A DNA stretch of 29,821 nucleotides from Zygnema cylindricum (taxonomy: Eukaryota; Streptophyta; Zygnematophyceae; Zygnematales; Zygnemataceae), in NCBI GenBank assembly GCA_037447655.1, contig JBBHKE010001183.1, positions 1 to 29,821 of the forward strand, given 5' to 3'. A program made the translations under genes and the position numbers. Positions 10,270-20,356 of the stretch are shown here, one piece after another; position 1 is the first letter of the stretch, and every line of letters starts with the position of its first letter. The notes under the pieces were generated by a model that saw nothing but the letters and a program-made list of their open reading frames with translations, searched no databases and was not told where the DNA came from.

Positions 10270-10965
10270 GGTCTTAACAATTTTTATGACTCAAATTTGT
10301 GTTTGCGCTAACAATAATTTATTGTAACAAACAACGTTCATTATAAGGCTAACAAATACAGTAAAAAAATCTGTATAACATGTTTGCAACACAAATTTGA
10401 GTTTGCTTTAACAAGTAAAAATATTAGCGAACAAAATTAATTGTTTACGCAAACAAAGAGATTTAAGAAATACCCTAAACCATGTTTTAAACACAAATTT
10501 GTGTTTGAGCTAACAAAGATATATGAAACAAACAATGTTTATTCTTTGCGCAATCAAAAAGAGGTAAAATAAACTCTGAACCATGTTTGTAACACAACGT
10601 TTTGTTTGCGGTAACAACAACAGTCGTAACAAACACTTTATATTGTTAACGCTCACAAAAATAGTTAAAATAAACTCTTATTATATTTATTACTCAAATT
10701 TGTGTTTACGCTTACAATAATTTCTTGTAACGAACAACGTTCATTATTAAACCAACAAAAACAGTAACAAATAACCCTAAACTACGTCTGTAACATAATC
10801 TTGTGTTTTCGGTAACAACAATAGTGGTAACAAACACTTTATATCGTTAACGCTCACAAAAATAGTTAAAATAATATCTCTACTAGGTTTATAACTCAAA
10901 TTTGTGTTTACGCTAATAATTATTTCTTCTAACAAACAACGTTCATTATTGTTATTCTGAGACAA
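10270..10965. repeat. Satellite array, ~101-bp monomer, about seven copies
   Basis: The block caaatttgtgtttgcgctaa and variants recurs at about 10292, 10392, 10494, 10595, 10695, 10796 and 10896, a spacing of 100-102 bp. Monomers diverge substantially. The last four alternate between a type with caaatttgtgtttacgct followed by aacaacgttcatta and a type with tttgtttgcggtaacaacaa followed by gttaacgctcacaaaaatag, giving a ~200-bp higher-order period. No stable coding frame. Confidence 0.8.
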
Positions 10966-11829
10966 CTGCTGGGACTGAAGACGATGAGGATGCTACTTTA
11001 GTCATCTAAACATTAAAACAAGCAAGAAACTTTTACAAAAACCGATTTGAAAAATAGCAACTTCAGCAGTTGATACCTCACAAATCACACACACAATATC
11101 TCTACAAATCTACTACAATGTAGATAACAATAGGAGGAACTCACACACAATATTACAAGTAATTATGCTTATAAATTTGTGAGATATTTATAGATAAATT
11201 TACCAAAAACAACATGTACAATTTTTTACATCAAATTGTTCCAAACCTCAATAATGACTAAGTCTAACTCATATACATTGAAGCTTCACTGCAAAACGTA
11301 CGGAGGCATATTACTCGTACATCTAACCACCTGACACACCTAATATTGTGTGTATACCCGAAATGAAAAGGTATGTCAAACAAAGGAATCTTACACTAAT
11401 CAACCAATCAAATAATTTGAAAGACCATTCCAAGCGAATATTTAGAACTACGTAAGATTTCGTATAACACGTCAGATCATCGTGTACAAGGTCCACTCTG
11501 ACCAGCATTTGTCGGCGGTCTTTGTTCTCCGCCCGCATATGAGATTCATACTTGTAGGTGAACTTGGACGTGTTGTTTTGGTCCTCAGGTGTATTCGTAC
11601 TGCAAAATATGGATATTCCGGAATACATTCTCCCTTGTATCAATGCGTGTCTTGAGAGTATATTCCTCGGTGTACTCTTTAATAAACCACTGTAACACCA
11701 ATTCTGGTTTGCCCTTAACTGGACTTACTGAAAGCATTATAAGTCCTGAAACTCTCCCTCATATTCCGAGGCATAGAAAACACTAAAGCTTTCCAAAACA
11801 ACACTCTCCTAAAGCTTTAGACAATACTA
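10966..11829. other. Possible LTR side of the copia element, otherwise featureless
   Basis: It lies immediately downstream (minus-strand sense) of the copia RNase H end. A purine-rich aggagag followed by TGTTGTTTTGG (complement of about 11794-11810) could be the polypurine tract and LTR start. I find no matching 5' LTR to the right of 20.8 kb, so the boundaries remain open. No gene is supported. Confidence 0.3.
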
Positions 11830-13024
11830 GCCACTTAAACCACATGCCTCTCTGCAAAATTGTGATTTAGGTGTAGGTAAGAGTTAGGTCATCATGTCCG
11901 CAACCATTTGCTCATCTAGTAAATAACAGAGTTTCAAAACTCTTCCGATAACCTCCTCTCTCACAAAATGTAGCTTGATATCGATGTGTTTGCTCTTAAA
12001 GTGATGGCTAGAGTTAGATGCAATAACAACAGCAGCCTGATTGTCACACCACACAATCTCAGGTCAAGAATGCAAAAACAAAAAACTCATAAAGAAGAGA
12101 CTTTACCCACAGTAAGTCTTTGACTGTTAAGCTGGTTGTCATGTACTCAGCCTCCATAGTAGACTTAGCTATCACCTTCTGAAGTTTGCTGCTCCAGCAG
12201 CATGTCCCAATTCCAATCTTCAGAATATATCCGGTAGTAAAGCGTCGTCTTTGCATATCTCCATAGCTCGCATCGCTCCACGTCTAAGTTTTCACTTTTT
12301 CTTCACCGAGAGAGAGCGAGAGGTTTCGAGTTCCTCCAAGATACCGAAGAACTCTCTTTGCTGCCTCCCAGCCTGACTTCTTTTGATTTTGCATAAGTCG
12401 AATTAAAGCTCCAACAGATGCTGCAATGTCCGGTCAGGTAGTGTTCATGAAAAAGATAAGACTCACGACAATATTTTTGTAAGGAATGGAGGACATAGAG
12501 TCTGTCTCCTTGACTCCAAAAAGTCATCAATAACACTACCACCATCTGATTCATTCCCTTCCACTTTTTGTCTTAACTCCATGGGAGTAGGACTCCCATT
12601 CGCCTATGACATGCCAAACCTCTCAAGCATGTTCTCGGTGGCTTCCTTTTATCTCAAATAAATTAATCGTTGTTTTCTATCCCTTTCTACTTGAATTCCC
12701 AAAATATACTTAGCCTCCCCCAAATCCTTCATTTTAAATCGAGAATTCAAAGTTGTTTTTATTTTGTTTATTTCATTAATGGATTTGCTAAGTAGCCGCA
12801 AATTATTCATGTAAACATTAATATATATATAACTTTATCTTCTCTTTCCACTACATAAGCTAAATGAACCGAACAATTTTTTGTAAAACCAAGAATTGTC
12901 AAAAATACATCTAGTTTTAGGTTCCACTATCGTCGAGCCTGCTTCAGACCATAAAGGGACTTCAACAGTTTATAGACCATATTTTCTTTTCCTATTTTTG
13001 TATACCCCTCTTGCTGCTTTATAT
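11830..13024 (-). pseudogene. Ty1/copia pol remnant, 3' part (RT end and RNase H)
   Basis: Read on the minus strand, this has copia reverse transcriptase signatures just below 13024 (KLLKSLYGLKQARR, complement of about 12932-12980). A degenerate thumb/connection region follows at 12303-12554. The RNase H domain has TGYILKIGIG, WSSKLQKVIAKSTMEAEYM (12059-12256), CDNQAAVV (about 12040-12060), and KHIDIKLHFVREEV with a C-terminal ADMMT block (about 11880-11975). Frames are interrupted by stops and shifts, so this is a dead copy. It continues across the gypsy insertion at 20357-20800. The usual YVDD active-site segment is not legible. Confidence 0.85.
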
Positions 13025-13506
13025 TGTAAAAGAGGTGACAATACACCACAACACGTCACAGTGCACAGCGGAAAACACCAAGGATCTTCCCGTAGCAACA
13101 GCAGGAGCACACAGAACTCACAGACAAGGTTGCGCTTTATTACTTGAAAAATAGTACAAGGTTGCGCTAGCTGTGTAGGTCTACTTGAGGTGCTCTATTC
13201 ACAAGTCCACCTGACTATTTAAACTAACTAGCTGCTAGTCAAACTAGTACGGTACGCTGTACATGTGGACCTTTCCAGTCAACCTAGATCTATCCAACAT
13301 TCTTCTAGAACTGTACCGCTCATTCTACATTCTGCGGCGTTGCTATGCTGCGCTGCTATGTTGCGGCGCTATCAAATTGTTACACTGCTAAGTTGCTATG
13401 CTGCTACGTTGCGCTGGTCTGGAATCGCAGCTGCGCTACTCTGGAATCGCAACTATAGCAGCCTAGCTCTAGGCACTAAGTACCCGAATCCTGTAATCCT
13501 ATTACA
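13025..13506 (-). repeat. 3' LTR of the gypsy element (482 bp)
   Basis: It starts TG (TGTAATAGG on the minus strand) and ends CA (CTTTTACA), as LTRs do. It carries a TATA-like TTTAAATA (complement of 13216-13223) and a polyadenylation signal AATAAA (complement of 13136-13141). It differs from the other LTR by a tandem 22-bp duplication of the tctggaatcgca region near 13420-13455. The segment 13330-13420 is full of short GCAACG / GCGCAGC-type repeats. Confidence 0.95.
13136..13141 (-). terminator. Polyadenylation signal AATAAA in the 3' LTR
   Basis: The minus strand reads AATAAA here, 73 bp or more after the TATA-like box of the same LTR, which is a plausible position for the R/U5 boundary. 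The same motif occurs in the other LTR. Confidence 0.5.
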
Positions 13507-13520
13507 ATGCCTCCCACTAA
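13507..13520 (-). promoter_or_regulatory. Polypurine tract
   Basis: The minus strand reads TTAGTGGGAGGCAT directly before the TGTAATAGG start of the 3' LTR. A purine run at this position primes plus-strand DNA synthesis in LTR retrotransposons. Confidence 0.75.
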
Positions 13521-13580
13521 GGATTCAGCGTCCCGCTGAACCTTGAATTACTCAGGGAACTGCAACTTCCGGAGTATGTC

Positions 13581-14831
13581 CTATGTTTCCTCGCGATACT
13601 CCTCGAACTCTTGGCGAAGGGCGTCGAGTTGATGTTGGAGCTGCTCACATCGGGTCTCCAGCAACGCGATATGATGATCTGCCGCTGCCAACTGCCTCCG
13701 AGTAATTTGCTCCCGAACCTGATCCTCCCCTTCCTTGGGTACAACCTCGGTTAATTCGGGTCGCGACGGAATGGCGGCCGGTGCAGGCTCCTCGGTGCCG
13801 GAATCCGGGGTTCTTCAGGTTCAGCCACTGGGGAAACTTCCTCCGCTTCCTCGTCCGCCGGTTTCCCACCGAGGTACTTTCCGTAATTTAAAGGACACGT
13901 GCTTCTTTGCTGCTTGGGCCCGCTGCAGAGCATTCCTTCGGGCCAGCTTGAGTGCCCGTACCTCAAGGGTGACCTCTGCCCTAGAGATGATGTCGTGGAG
14001 GAGGACATCCCACGGGTGATAATGACGGAGTAACCCGGGAACATCACTCCTATACCTGTAGTTGTCTTCTACCACTTCCACGAACGGTAAAGCGTGAGGA
14101 TTCAACTGCACATAACCTTTATGATTATTTCCTAGGTCTTTTGTCTGCATGAAATTCCACGCTGGGTGTGACGGGACGTCGGCAGGAATACGGATAGGAT
14201 CTCCAGGCTTCACTATACGCCATTCCTCGGGCCACTCCGAGGGGTTCCAATAAAACCTTTTGACGAAGCTGAAGGCGAGGTCCGGATGCTGGGTGTCGAC
14301 CGGTAATGGGAAGAGGTAGTCGAGAATTTCCTCTCCTTGTTCACTTTCCTCCTCCGAATCCCTTCGGTTTTCTCGCAGGAGGAACACATCTTCGTCACAA
14401 GGGTATTATGCCTCTGCCTTCCTCTCCGCGCTTTCAGACGACTGCTCGTCCGCGGTACTCTTCTTGTTTGGGTCCCGCATCACCTCTAGATCTGAGGCAC
14501 GCTCCTCAATTGGCGCAGGCGTTGGTTCGCGTTCCGGTTCCTCCGCCTCCAATAGCTCATGATCTGCTTGAAATTCCTGATCACCTTCCCGGGTTAGGGT
14601 GTATTCAGGTTCTTGTGAGTTTTCTGACCCCTCCCCTCCACTGGTCTCCGCCGGTCCTGCCTCGCAACTGGCACTTTCCTCCAGTTCCGGCTCCACTTGT
14701 ACCTCTCTTCGCCTGCTTGCTACCACCATGGCTTCCGACGCCCTTAGCAATCTCTCGGGAAAGCTCGTGTCTCCTTGTCCCACCCGTACCAGTCTCCTCC
14801 CTTTCCGGGGTGGAGGGGACGACGACGCCAT
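13581..14831 (-). pseudogene. Extra ORF between pol and 3' LTR, unknown protein with coiled coil
   Basis: This is sense-strand coding sequence downstream of the chromodomain. The first ATG in good context (MASSSPPPRKGRR) is at 14831 and the frame ends with TAG at 13581-13583, about 416 codons. One TAA (14406-14408) and a pair of compensating frame slips (about 13860 and 13800) break it. The first third is rich in Glu, Ser and Pro. The middle is compact and aromatic (for example PSEWPEEWRIVKPGDPIRIP and HYHPWDVLLHDIISRAEV, within 13900-14330). An acidic linker follows, and the last 50 residues form a heptad-like coiled coil (ALLETRCEQLQHQLDALRQE). No signal peptide or membrane segment is visible, so it does not look like an envelope protein. 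A captured host gene or an element-specific accessory protein are both possible. Family not recognised. Confidence 0.7.
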
Positions 14832-15299
14832 AGACACTGCTGAACCAGACAATTCCGGAAATTCCAGAAGTGAAGGTAAACTGATTGTGCGGAGAGAAGC
14901 AATTTCCAAGCTGCCGCGACTAGGTTGGTCGTGAGGACGGATGGCGGCTTTATTCACGGGGGTTGAGGGTTTCACTTTTGGACTTTGCGAAGCGTCGCAG
15001 CGTGGGAGGGTATCGCAGCGTCCATCATTTATAAAACTGCGCTGCTGCGGCGAAACCGAGGGTTCGTCGTTACCCACATAGTGAAACACAATTGCGCCGT
15101 TGCGCTTTCATGTCAGCGCAGCAGTGGTGTTGCGATCCTCTGACGTCATCGTAACCATGTTGCGCTGCGGTGGCTGCGCTGCTACAACGTTGCGGTGTGG
15201 TAACATCGCCGCTGCGATCCTTTGCCGCGTCTCCAAGATGATTGCGATGGTTGCGACACTGCGATTCGCTCCTTTGTTGCGGCCGCTGCGATTGCCCCT
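14832..15299 (-). other. Spacer between pol and the extra ORF
   Basis: The frame of the extra ORF stays open upstream to about 15089, but without an earlier ATG. The sequence 15050-15290 is dense in GCGCAGC, GCAACG and GATCGCA repeats resembling those in the LTR U3. It may hold regulatory sites or simply be composition shared with the LTR. Confidence 0.4.
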
Positions 15300-17100
15300 C
15301 TAGTAAAGCTGAGTGTCCTCACTCCGCTGAAACCGGCGCAGCAAATCCGAAGAATGCAGATCCTCCTCGTCCACCCAAGAGTCGTCTTCAGCACCGTAGC
15401 CCTTCCAACGCACCAAGTATTGGGTGGAGTTGGAATTCCGAGAGTGGCGTGACTGAAGGATCTCTTCCACCTCATACTCGTCCGAGGTTCCCCGAACGGG
15501 TGGTAAAGGAGTATGCCGTCCTCGATTAGGGAACAGTGAATCAGGATCGCGGAATGGTTTAAGAAGGGAAACATGGAAGACATTGTGGATATGCCAGTCC
15601 GTCGGGATATCCAACCTGTAAGCCACGTCGCCCACACGGGAAAGAATTGTGAACGGGCGCGTGAACTTCGGTGCCAACTTCTTAGAGAGGGCACCCGGCA
15701 AAGAGAGGTTTGCCATATTAAGGCGAACCTTGTCCCCCACGCAGAAGACGGTTTCTTTCCAGTGGGCGTCGGCCTGCAACTTTTGACGATCCTTAGCCAT
15801 TTGGAGCCCCTTGGCCGCCCTTTCCAGGTTTTCTTGCAGCGTTTTGGCAAAGTCTAGGGCTGCCGGTGTTTGGCAGTCTGCTAACATTAAGTTTTGGGGA
15901 AGAGTGGGCTGTCGTCCATTGAAGGAGAATGGCGTAGCATTCGTTGACGAGTGCACTGCACTGTTGTATGTTACCTCGATCGCTGTTAAATGGTCCACCC
16001 AATCCGTTTGGTGCACCGAGACATAAGCCGGCAACGCTTCCTCCAAAGTTCGATTCACCCTTTCAGTCTGACCATCAGTTTGAGGGTGGTAGGCTGTGGA
16101 CATGGCCAGCTGCGTGCCACATAACACAAATAGACTTTGCCAAAAGTGGCTCACGAATTTACGATCGCGGTCGCTGACGATTTTTGTCGGAAGTCCGTGA
16201 TGGCGGAATATCTCCCGAAAGAATAAGTTCGCGATATCCATGCAGTAGCTGTGGTGGACGTGGGTAGAAACTGTGCCATTTTCGTCAAGTAATCCACGAC
16301 GACGAAGATTGAGTCGTAGCCCTCCTTCGTCCGTGGAAGGGCCAAGATGAAATCCATCGAGATCGCCTCCCAAGGAACAGATGGTATCGGAAGGGGTTGT
16401 AACAGACCTTGGTGCCCTGAGTCCGTTTTGTTCCTATTACAGGAGTCACACGTCCGGACATATTCGGCAATGTCTCGAGTCATGTTTGGCCAATAATACG
16501 TCCCAGCGACACGTGCGGTTGTTTTATCCCGCCCAAAATGTCCACTGAGCGGCTCGTCGTGACTCATTTTAAGAATCATGTGACGGAGCTCCGTACTTGT
16601 TGGTACATAAAGTCGGGTTGTCTTACTCGGTTTGTATCGCCACATACCATTGGCGGTTCGAACGAGTACCTTCCATTTAATGAGTTCCTTTAGTGCATCA
16701 TCGTCGCCATAGGCGTCCTTTATCCGACCTAACCACTGTTCGTCCACCTGCACCGTACTGGTGACTGCGCTGAGTTTCGGATCTTGCGCTGCGGTCGACG
16801 CTGCGGCGTCCCATTTCGTAGAGCTTACGTTCCCAAACTGCGATGCTTGCGGTCGTTGCGCCGCTACTGGCGCAGCGACTTCGGGTCTCCTTGACAGCGC
16901 ATCCGCCGGGTTCGTTTTGCCTGGCTTATATTCTATAACAAGTTCCGGATCGGGTCTCCTTGACAGCGCATCCGCCGGGTTCGTTTTGCCTGGCTTATAT
17001 TCTATAACAAGTTCCGGACCGAAGGTCTGTAGAAACGTCATCCAGCGCACTTGTTTCTTGGACAACTTCGGCTGGGTTTGAAGATATTGTAGGCGTGGTG
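15300..17100 (-). pseudogene. Gypsy integrase with C-terminal chromodomain (broken)
   Basis: An LTR-retrotransposon integrase. A His-His-Cys-Cys zinc-binding region lies at about 16430-16590 (HMILKMSHDEPLSGHFGRDK and CDSCNRNK). The catalytic core has Asp in SMDFI (about 16345), Asp in SDRDRKF and Glu in TERVNRTLEE (about 16000-16200). A GPY/F-like module reads APKFTRPF, with the usual Gly replaced by Arg. A chromodomain occupies about 15330-15482. The coding frame shifts near 16243, between TTATA and MDIANLFF. Upstream, 16882-17019 holds a 69-bp in-frame tandem duplication. The frame ends at TAG 15300-15302. A chromodomain at this position defines chromoviruses, where it guides integration to particular chromatin. 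Confidence 0.9.
16882..17019 (-). repeat. 69-bp tandem duplication inside pol
   Basis: Two units, 16882-16950 and 16951-17019, are identical except at the last base. They keep the frame and duplicate 23 residues (PELVIEYKPGKTNPADALSR within each), which in gypsy elements lie at the end of RNase H. Near-identity means the duplication is recent relative to the LTR divergence. Confidence 0.95.
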
Positions 17101-18500
17101 ATCCGTGATAATCGTGATCCGTTTCCCCTGAACGTAACACTTCCAAACCTCCAGCGCATTGATGATAGCTATTGTCTTTTTCTCATGGGTGGCCCAGTTC
17201 ATCTCTGCTGCCTTTAGTTTTCGACTGTCGTAGGCGATGGGTTGAAGGCCTTTCCCTTGATCTTGCATAAGGATCGCTCCAATAGCCGTATCGCTAGCGT
17301 CGGTAATTATCGTCCAAGGTAATTCCAGGTCGGGAATAGCTAACACAGGGGCGGTAACCAACCGCTCCTTTAGCGTGTTAAAGGCTGCCCCTTGTGCAGC
17401 TTTCCTATCATAGGGCACGTCATTCTTGAGCAATTCCGTGAGCGGTACAGCGACTTTTGCGAAACCTTCGACAAAACGTCGATAATAGGAGCATAGTCCT
17501 AGAAAGCTCCGTAACTCCGTGATATTTGCCGGCTGCGGCCACTCCTTAACGGCCTTTGTCTTGTTTGGATCCACTGCTATTCCGTCCCGGCTCACCACAT
17601 GGCCTAAAAAATCAATCTTCTCCTTGAAGAAGTCACATTTACTTCTTTTTGCGTACAACTTATTTTCCCGAAGGACCTGGAGGACCGTGCGTAAGTGCTT
17701 CATATGCTCCTCCTGCGTTTGGCTATACACCAGTATGTCGTCTAGGAAGACGATCACAAACGCGTCCAGATATTGCCGAAAGATGGAATTCATTAAATGC
17801 ATAAAAGTCGCCGGTGCGTTAGTCAACCCGAACGGCATTACCCGAAACTAGAAATGACCGTATCGAGTTCTGAACGCCGTTTTCTCCACATCTTCTTTGG
17901 CAATTCTAATCTAGTGGTAGCCGCTCCGCAAGTCTATTTTCGAAAAATATTTAGCACCTCGAAGTCGATCCAACAATTCGTCGATCCTCGGCAGGGGGTA
18001 CGCATTCTTCACCGTTAATTTGTTCAGCGCTCGGTAGTCTACACACATACGGAAACCTCCATCTTTCTTGTTCACAAAGAGAACGGTGGCTCCATACGGT
18101 GATTTGATAGGTTCGATTGCTCGGGCTTCGACCAACTCCGCGAGTTGCTTTTTCAGTTTGTCCAACTCGGTGTAGCTCATCTTGTACATCCAATTAGCCG
18201 GGGGTACCGCTCCAGGAACAAGCTCTATCATATGGTCTACTTTGCGCTTCGGAGGTAATCCTTGAGGGAGCTTCGGGGGAAATACATTTGCGTACTCCTC
18301 GAGAAGTTTTGTCACGACTTCCAGGGCCTCTTCGGAAGTCTTTCCAATGTCGTCACTTTCTTTGGAGTCGAAGTCGGGGTCCTTCTTCCATTCTTCCGAG
18401 ATCTCCTCCTTCGCCTCCTCCATTGGCTGGACGACCGCCATACCAATCGTTTCCCCTTTCTTGAGTGCCCTCTTAAGTGTAAGGTCGAAAGCAAGCGTCC
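17038..18500 (-). pseudogene. Gypsy reverse transcriptase and RNase H (broken)
   Basis: RT begins near 18300. Conserved blocks include [49 protein letters not shown] (before 17913), [12 protein letters not shown] (from 17838) and the catalytic [10 protein letters not shown] (the YxDD box). RNase H follows with [14 protein letters not shown] and ends near 17090. The host-facing copy is dead: TAG at 17911-17913 replaces a Gln codon after GYH, and a second TAG lies at 17848-17850. The frame slips relative to the protease near 18500, and again near 17095 within TDHHA. Enzymatically this region would copy element RNA to DNA and remove the RNA strand. Confidence 0.92.
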
Positions 18501-19862
18501 CTCTTCCGCTCCCTTACCAGCCCCTCCCGCTTTTACCTCAAACTCTTCTTCACCTTTCTTCACTCTCATGGCGCCACTTCTCCAATCAATTGTCGGATTC
18601 CATTTTTGCAGCCACGGCTTCCCCAAGATTACCTCATGGTCCCCAAGAGGTAATACACGAAGTGTGTCGTACCATCGGAATTTCCCAATTCCGACTCGTA
18701 ACCTCGGGGTATGATGGGTAATGGATAAGGAACTTCCGTCGGCCAATTTTACCGATTGATGATCATTCAGTACCACAAGAGGAAGTTTCAACCTTTTCAC
18801 CGTCGCCTCGTTAATGAAGTTCCCCGATGCTCCGGAGTCCACTATGAAGTTAGTTGCGCTCATTCCAATTTGACCCCGAAATATCAAAGGGTCTCCTCCT
18901 TCACCGGCTAACCTCATAACGGTAAGTTTTCCCTTTTTGGGACCTTTCCGTTTTGGACACTCTCGAGCCATATGATCTGGAGAACCGCACTGGAAGCATA
19001 GGCCATTTTGCCTCCACCGCTGGATTTCCTCGGGGGATAAGTCATTGGTCTTGGTCTTGGTAGTTTTCTTCTTTCTTCGCAGGACGTTGACCGCTTCCTT
19101 ATCCTCATTAATTGCGCCGAGCTCCATGGGGGTTGGACCTTCGTCTGGCCGATGTCCTCCGCTACTGCTCGACCCGTAGTGATACGGTCTCCGGAGGTGA
19201 AAGTCGATTGAATCGGTCCGCTCCGCAAACTGGATGATTGCCGAGAGAGGAGGAGTCGTGCTTTCTCGAGCAAGCTATTGCTCCACATCTCTACGAATAG
19301 ACGACTTAAGCCCGTTCACGTAGCGATCCACGGCTTCATCCTCCGTCATCGTAGGTATTTGAACTTTGCACTCCAAGAACCTCTGCGTAAACTCCATCAC
19401 TGAAGTTCGTTGCTTCAATACTGCGATCTTATCTCTCGCTGCCTTCACCGTGTTGACAGGCTGCCAAGTGTCGCGGAGGAGTTGAACGAAGAGCGCCCAG
19501 ACGGTCGGTGTCTCATCGTCCTCTACCAACGTTCTCCACCAAGCCCCCGCTGCCCCTTTAAGAAGACCACCCGCGTAGTGAATCTTCTCACGATCCGATA
19601 GGCTAGGAAAATTCTCGAGATAGTTCGCCACGGAGAATAGCCATGAGTCAAGGTTCTTGTGTCTTGCAGGGTCAAACTCGTCGGGAAGCCGTAATTTCGG
19701 TCTCCGGGAGTCTCTCTCGACGCCTCCATGAGGTCGCTCCCCTAGACGCGACTCCAAGGCTGTGACGGTGTTACTCAGCTGCGCGTTCTGTAATCTCACA
19801 CTTTCCAACTCCATGAGAACTTGCGCCAACATTTCTATAGTGGATATGCCGTGTTCATCCAT
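18500..19862 (-). pseudogene. Gypsy gag and protease (broken)
   Basis: It starts at ATG 19862, 22 bp inside the primer site. Capsid-like motifs are SWLFSVANYLENFP, GAAGAWWRTL and FTQRFLECKVQIP (about 19330-19690). A TAG at 19275-19277 interrupts the frame, which then continues in phase. A retroviral-type zinc knuckle C-x2-C-x4-H-x4-C (CFQCGSPDHMAREC) is at 18957-18998. The protease active site FIVDSGASGNF is near 18815-18850. The frame is lost near 18500, before RT. Gag and protease therefore share one frame with no intended break visible, apart from the single stop. Confidence 0.9.
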
Positions 19863-19883
19863 GCTGTCGAGTCACACGTAAAT

Positions 19884-19896
19884 GCTCCGATACCAG
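19884..19896 (-). promoter_or_regulatory. Primer binding site for initiator Met tRNA
   Basis: The minus strand reads CTGGTATCGGAGC one base after the 5' LTR. TGGTATCAGAGC is the usual plant site complementary to the 3' end of initiator methionine tRNA; one base (A to G) differs here. It primes minus-strand DNA synthesis. Confidence 0.85.
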
Positions 19897-20356
19897 TGTA
19901 AAAGAGGTGACAATACACCACAACACGTCACAGTGCACAGCGGAAAACACCAAGGATCTTCCCGTAGCAACAGCAGAAGCACACAGAACTCACAGACAAG
20001 GTTGCGCTTTATTACTTGAAAGAGAGTACAAGGTTGCGCTAGCTGTGTAGGTCTACTTGGGGTGCTCTTTTCACAAGCCTACCTGACTATTTAAACTAAC
20101 TAGCTGCTAGTAAAACTAGTACGGTACACTGTACATGTGGACCTTTCCGTTCAACCAAGATCTATTCAACATTCTTCTAGAACTGCACCGCTCATTCTAC
20201 ATTCTGCGGCGTTGCTATGCTGCGCTGCTATGTTGCGGCGCTATCAAATTGTTACACTGCTAAGTTGCTATGCTGCTACGCTGCGCTGGTCTGGAATCGC
20301 AACTATAGCAGCCTAGCTCTAGCCACTAAGTACCCGAATCTTGTAATCCTATTACA
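19897..20356 (-). repeat. 5' LTR of the gypsy element (460 bp)
   Basis: A direct copy of 13025-13506 with TG...CA ends. It lacks the 22-bp duplication. A TATA-like TTTAAATA lies at the complement of 20088-20095 and AATAAA about 80 bp further on, so transcription of the element would start here and run leftward. Confidence 0.95.
20088..20095 (-). promoter_or_regulatory. TATA-like box of the 5' LTR
   Basis: TTTAAATA on the minus strand, inside the LTR and identical in both LTRs, upstream of the AATAAA signal. This is a plausible U3 core promoter; the start site is not determined. Confidence 0.4.

Larger units (their letters stand above)
13025..20356 (-). mobile_element. Ty3/gypsy chromovirus, LTR retrotransposon, inactivated copy
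   Basis: This is a 7.3-kb element with two direct LTRs, primer binding site, polypurine tract, gag, protease, reverse transcriptase, RNase H, integrase and chromodomain in Ty3/gypsy order, plus an extra ORF before the 3' LTR. Flanking 5-bp sequences are tatat (13020-13024) and catat (20357-20361), a target duplication with one mismatch. It sits inside the copia RT and is clearly GC-richer than its AT-rich host DNA. By eye the LTRs differ at about 17 positions plus a 22-bp indel, so insertion is not very recent. Several stops and three frameshifts in gag-pol show that it cannot encode its proteins unaided. Confidence 0.95.

Noticed and set aside
13821-14387. Treating this frame as an independent gene
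   Set aside because: It is in the same phase as the upstream 14406-14831 segment, separated by one stop, and the downstream coiled coil is also in that phase; it is one broken ORF.
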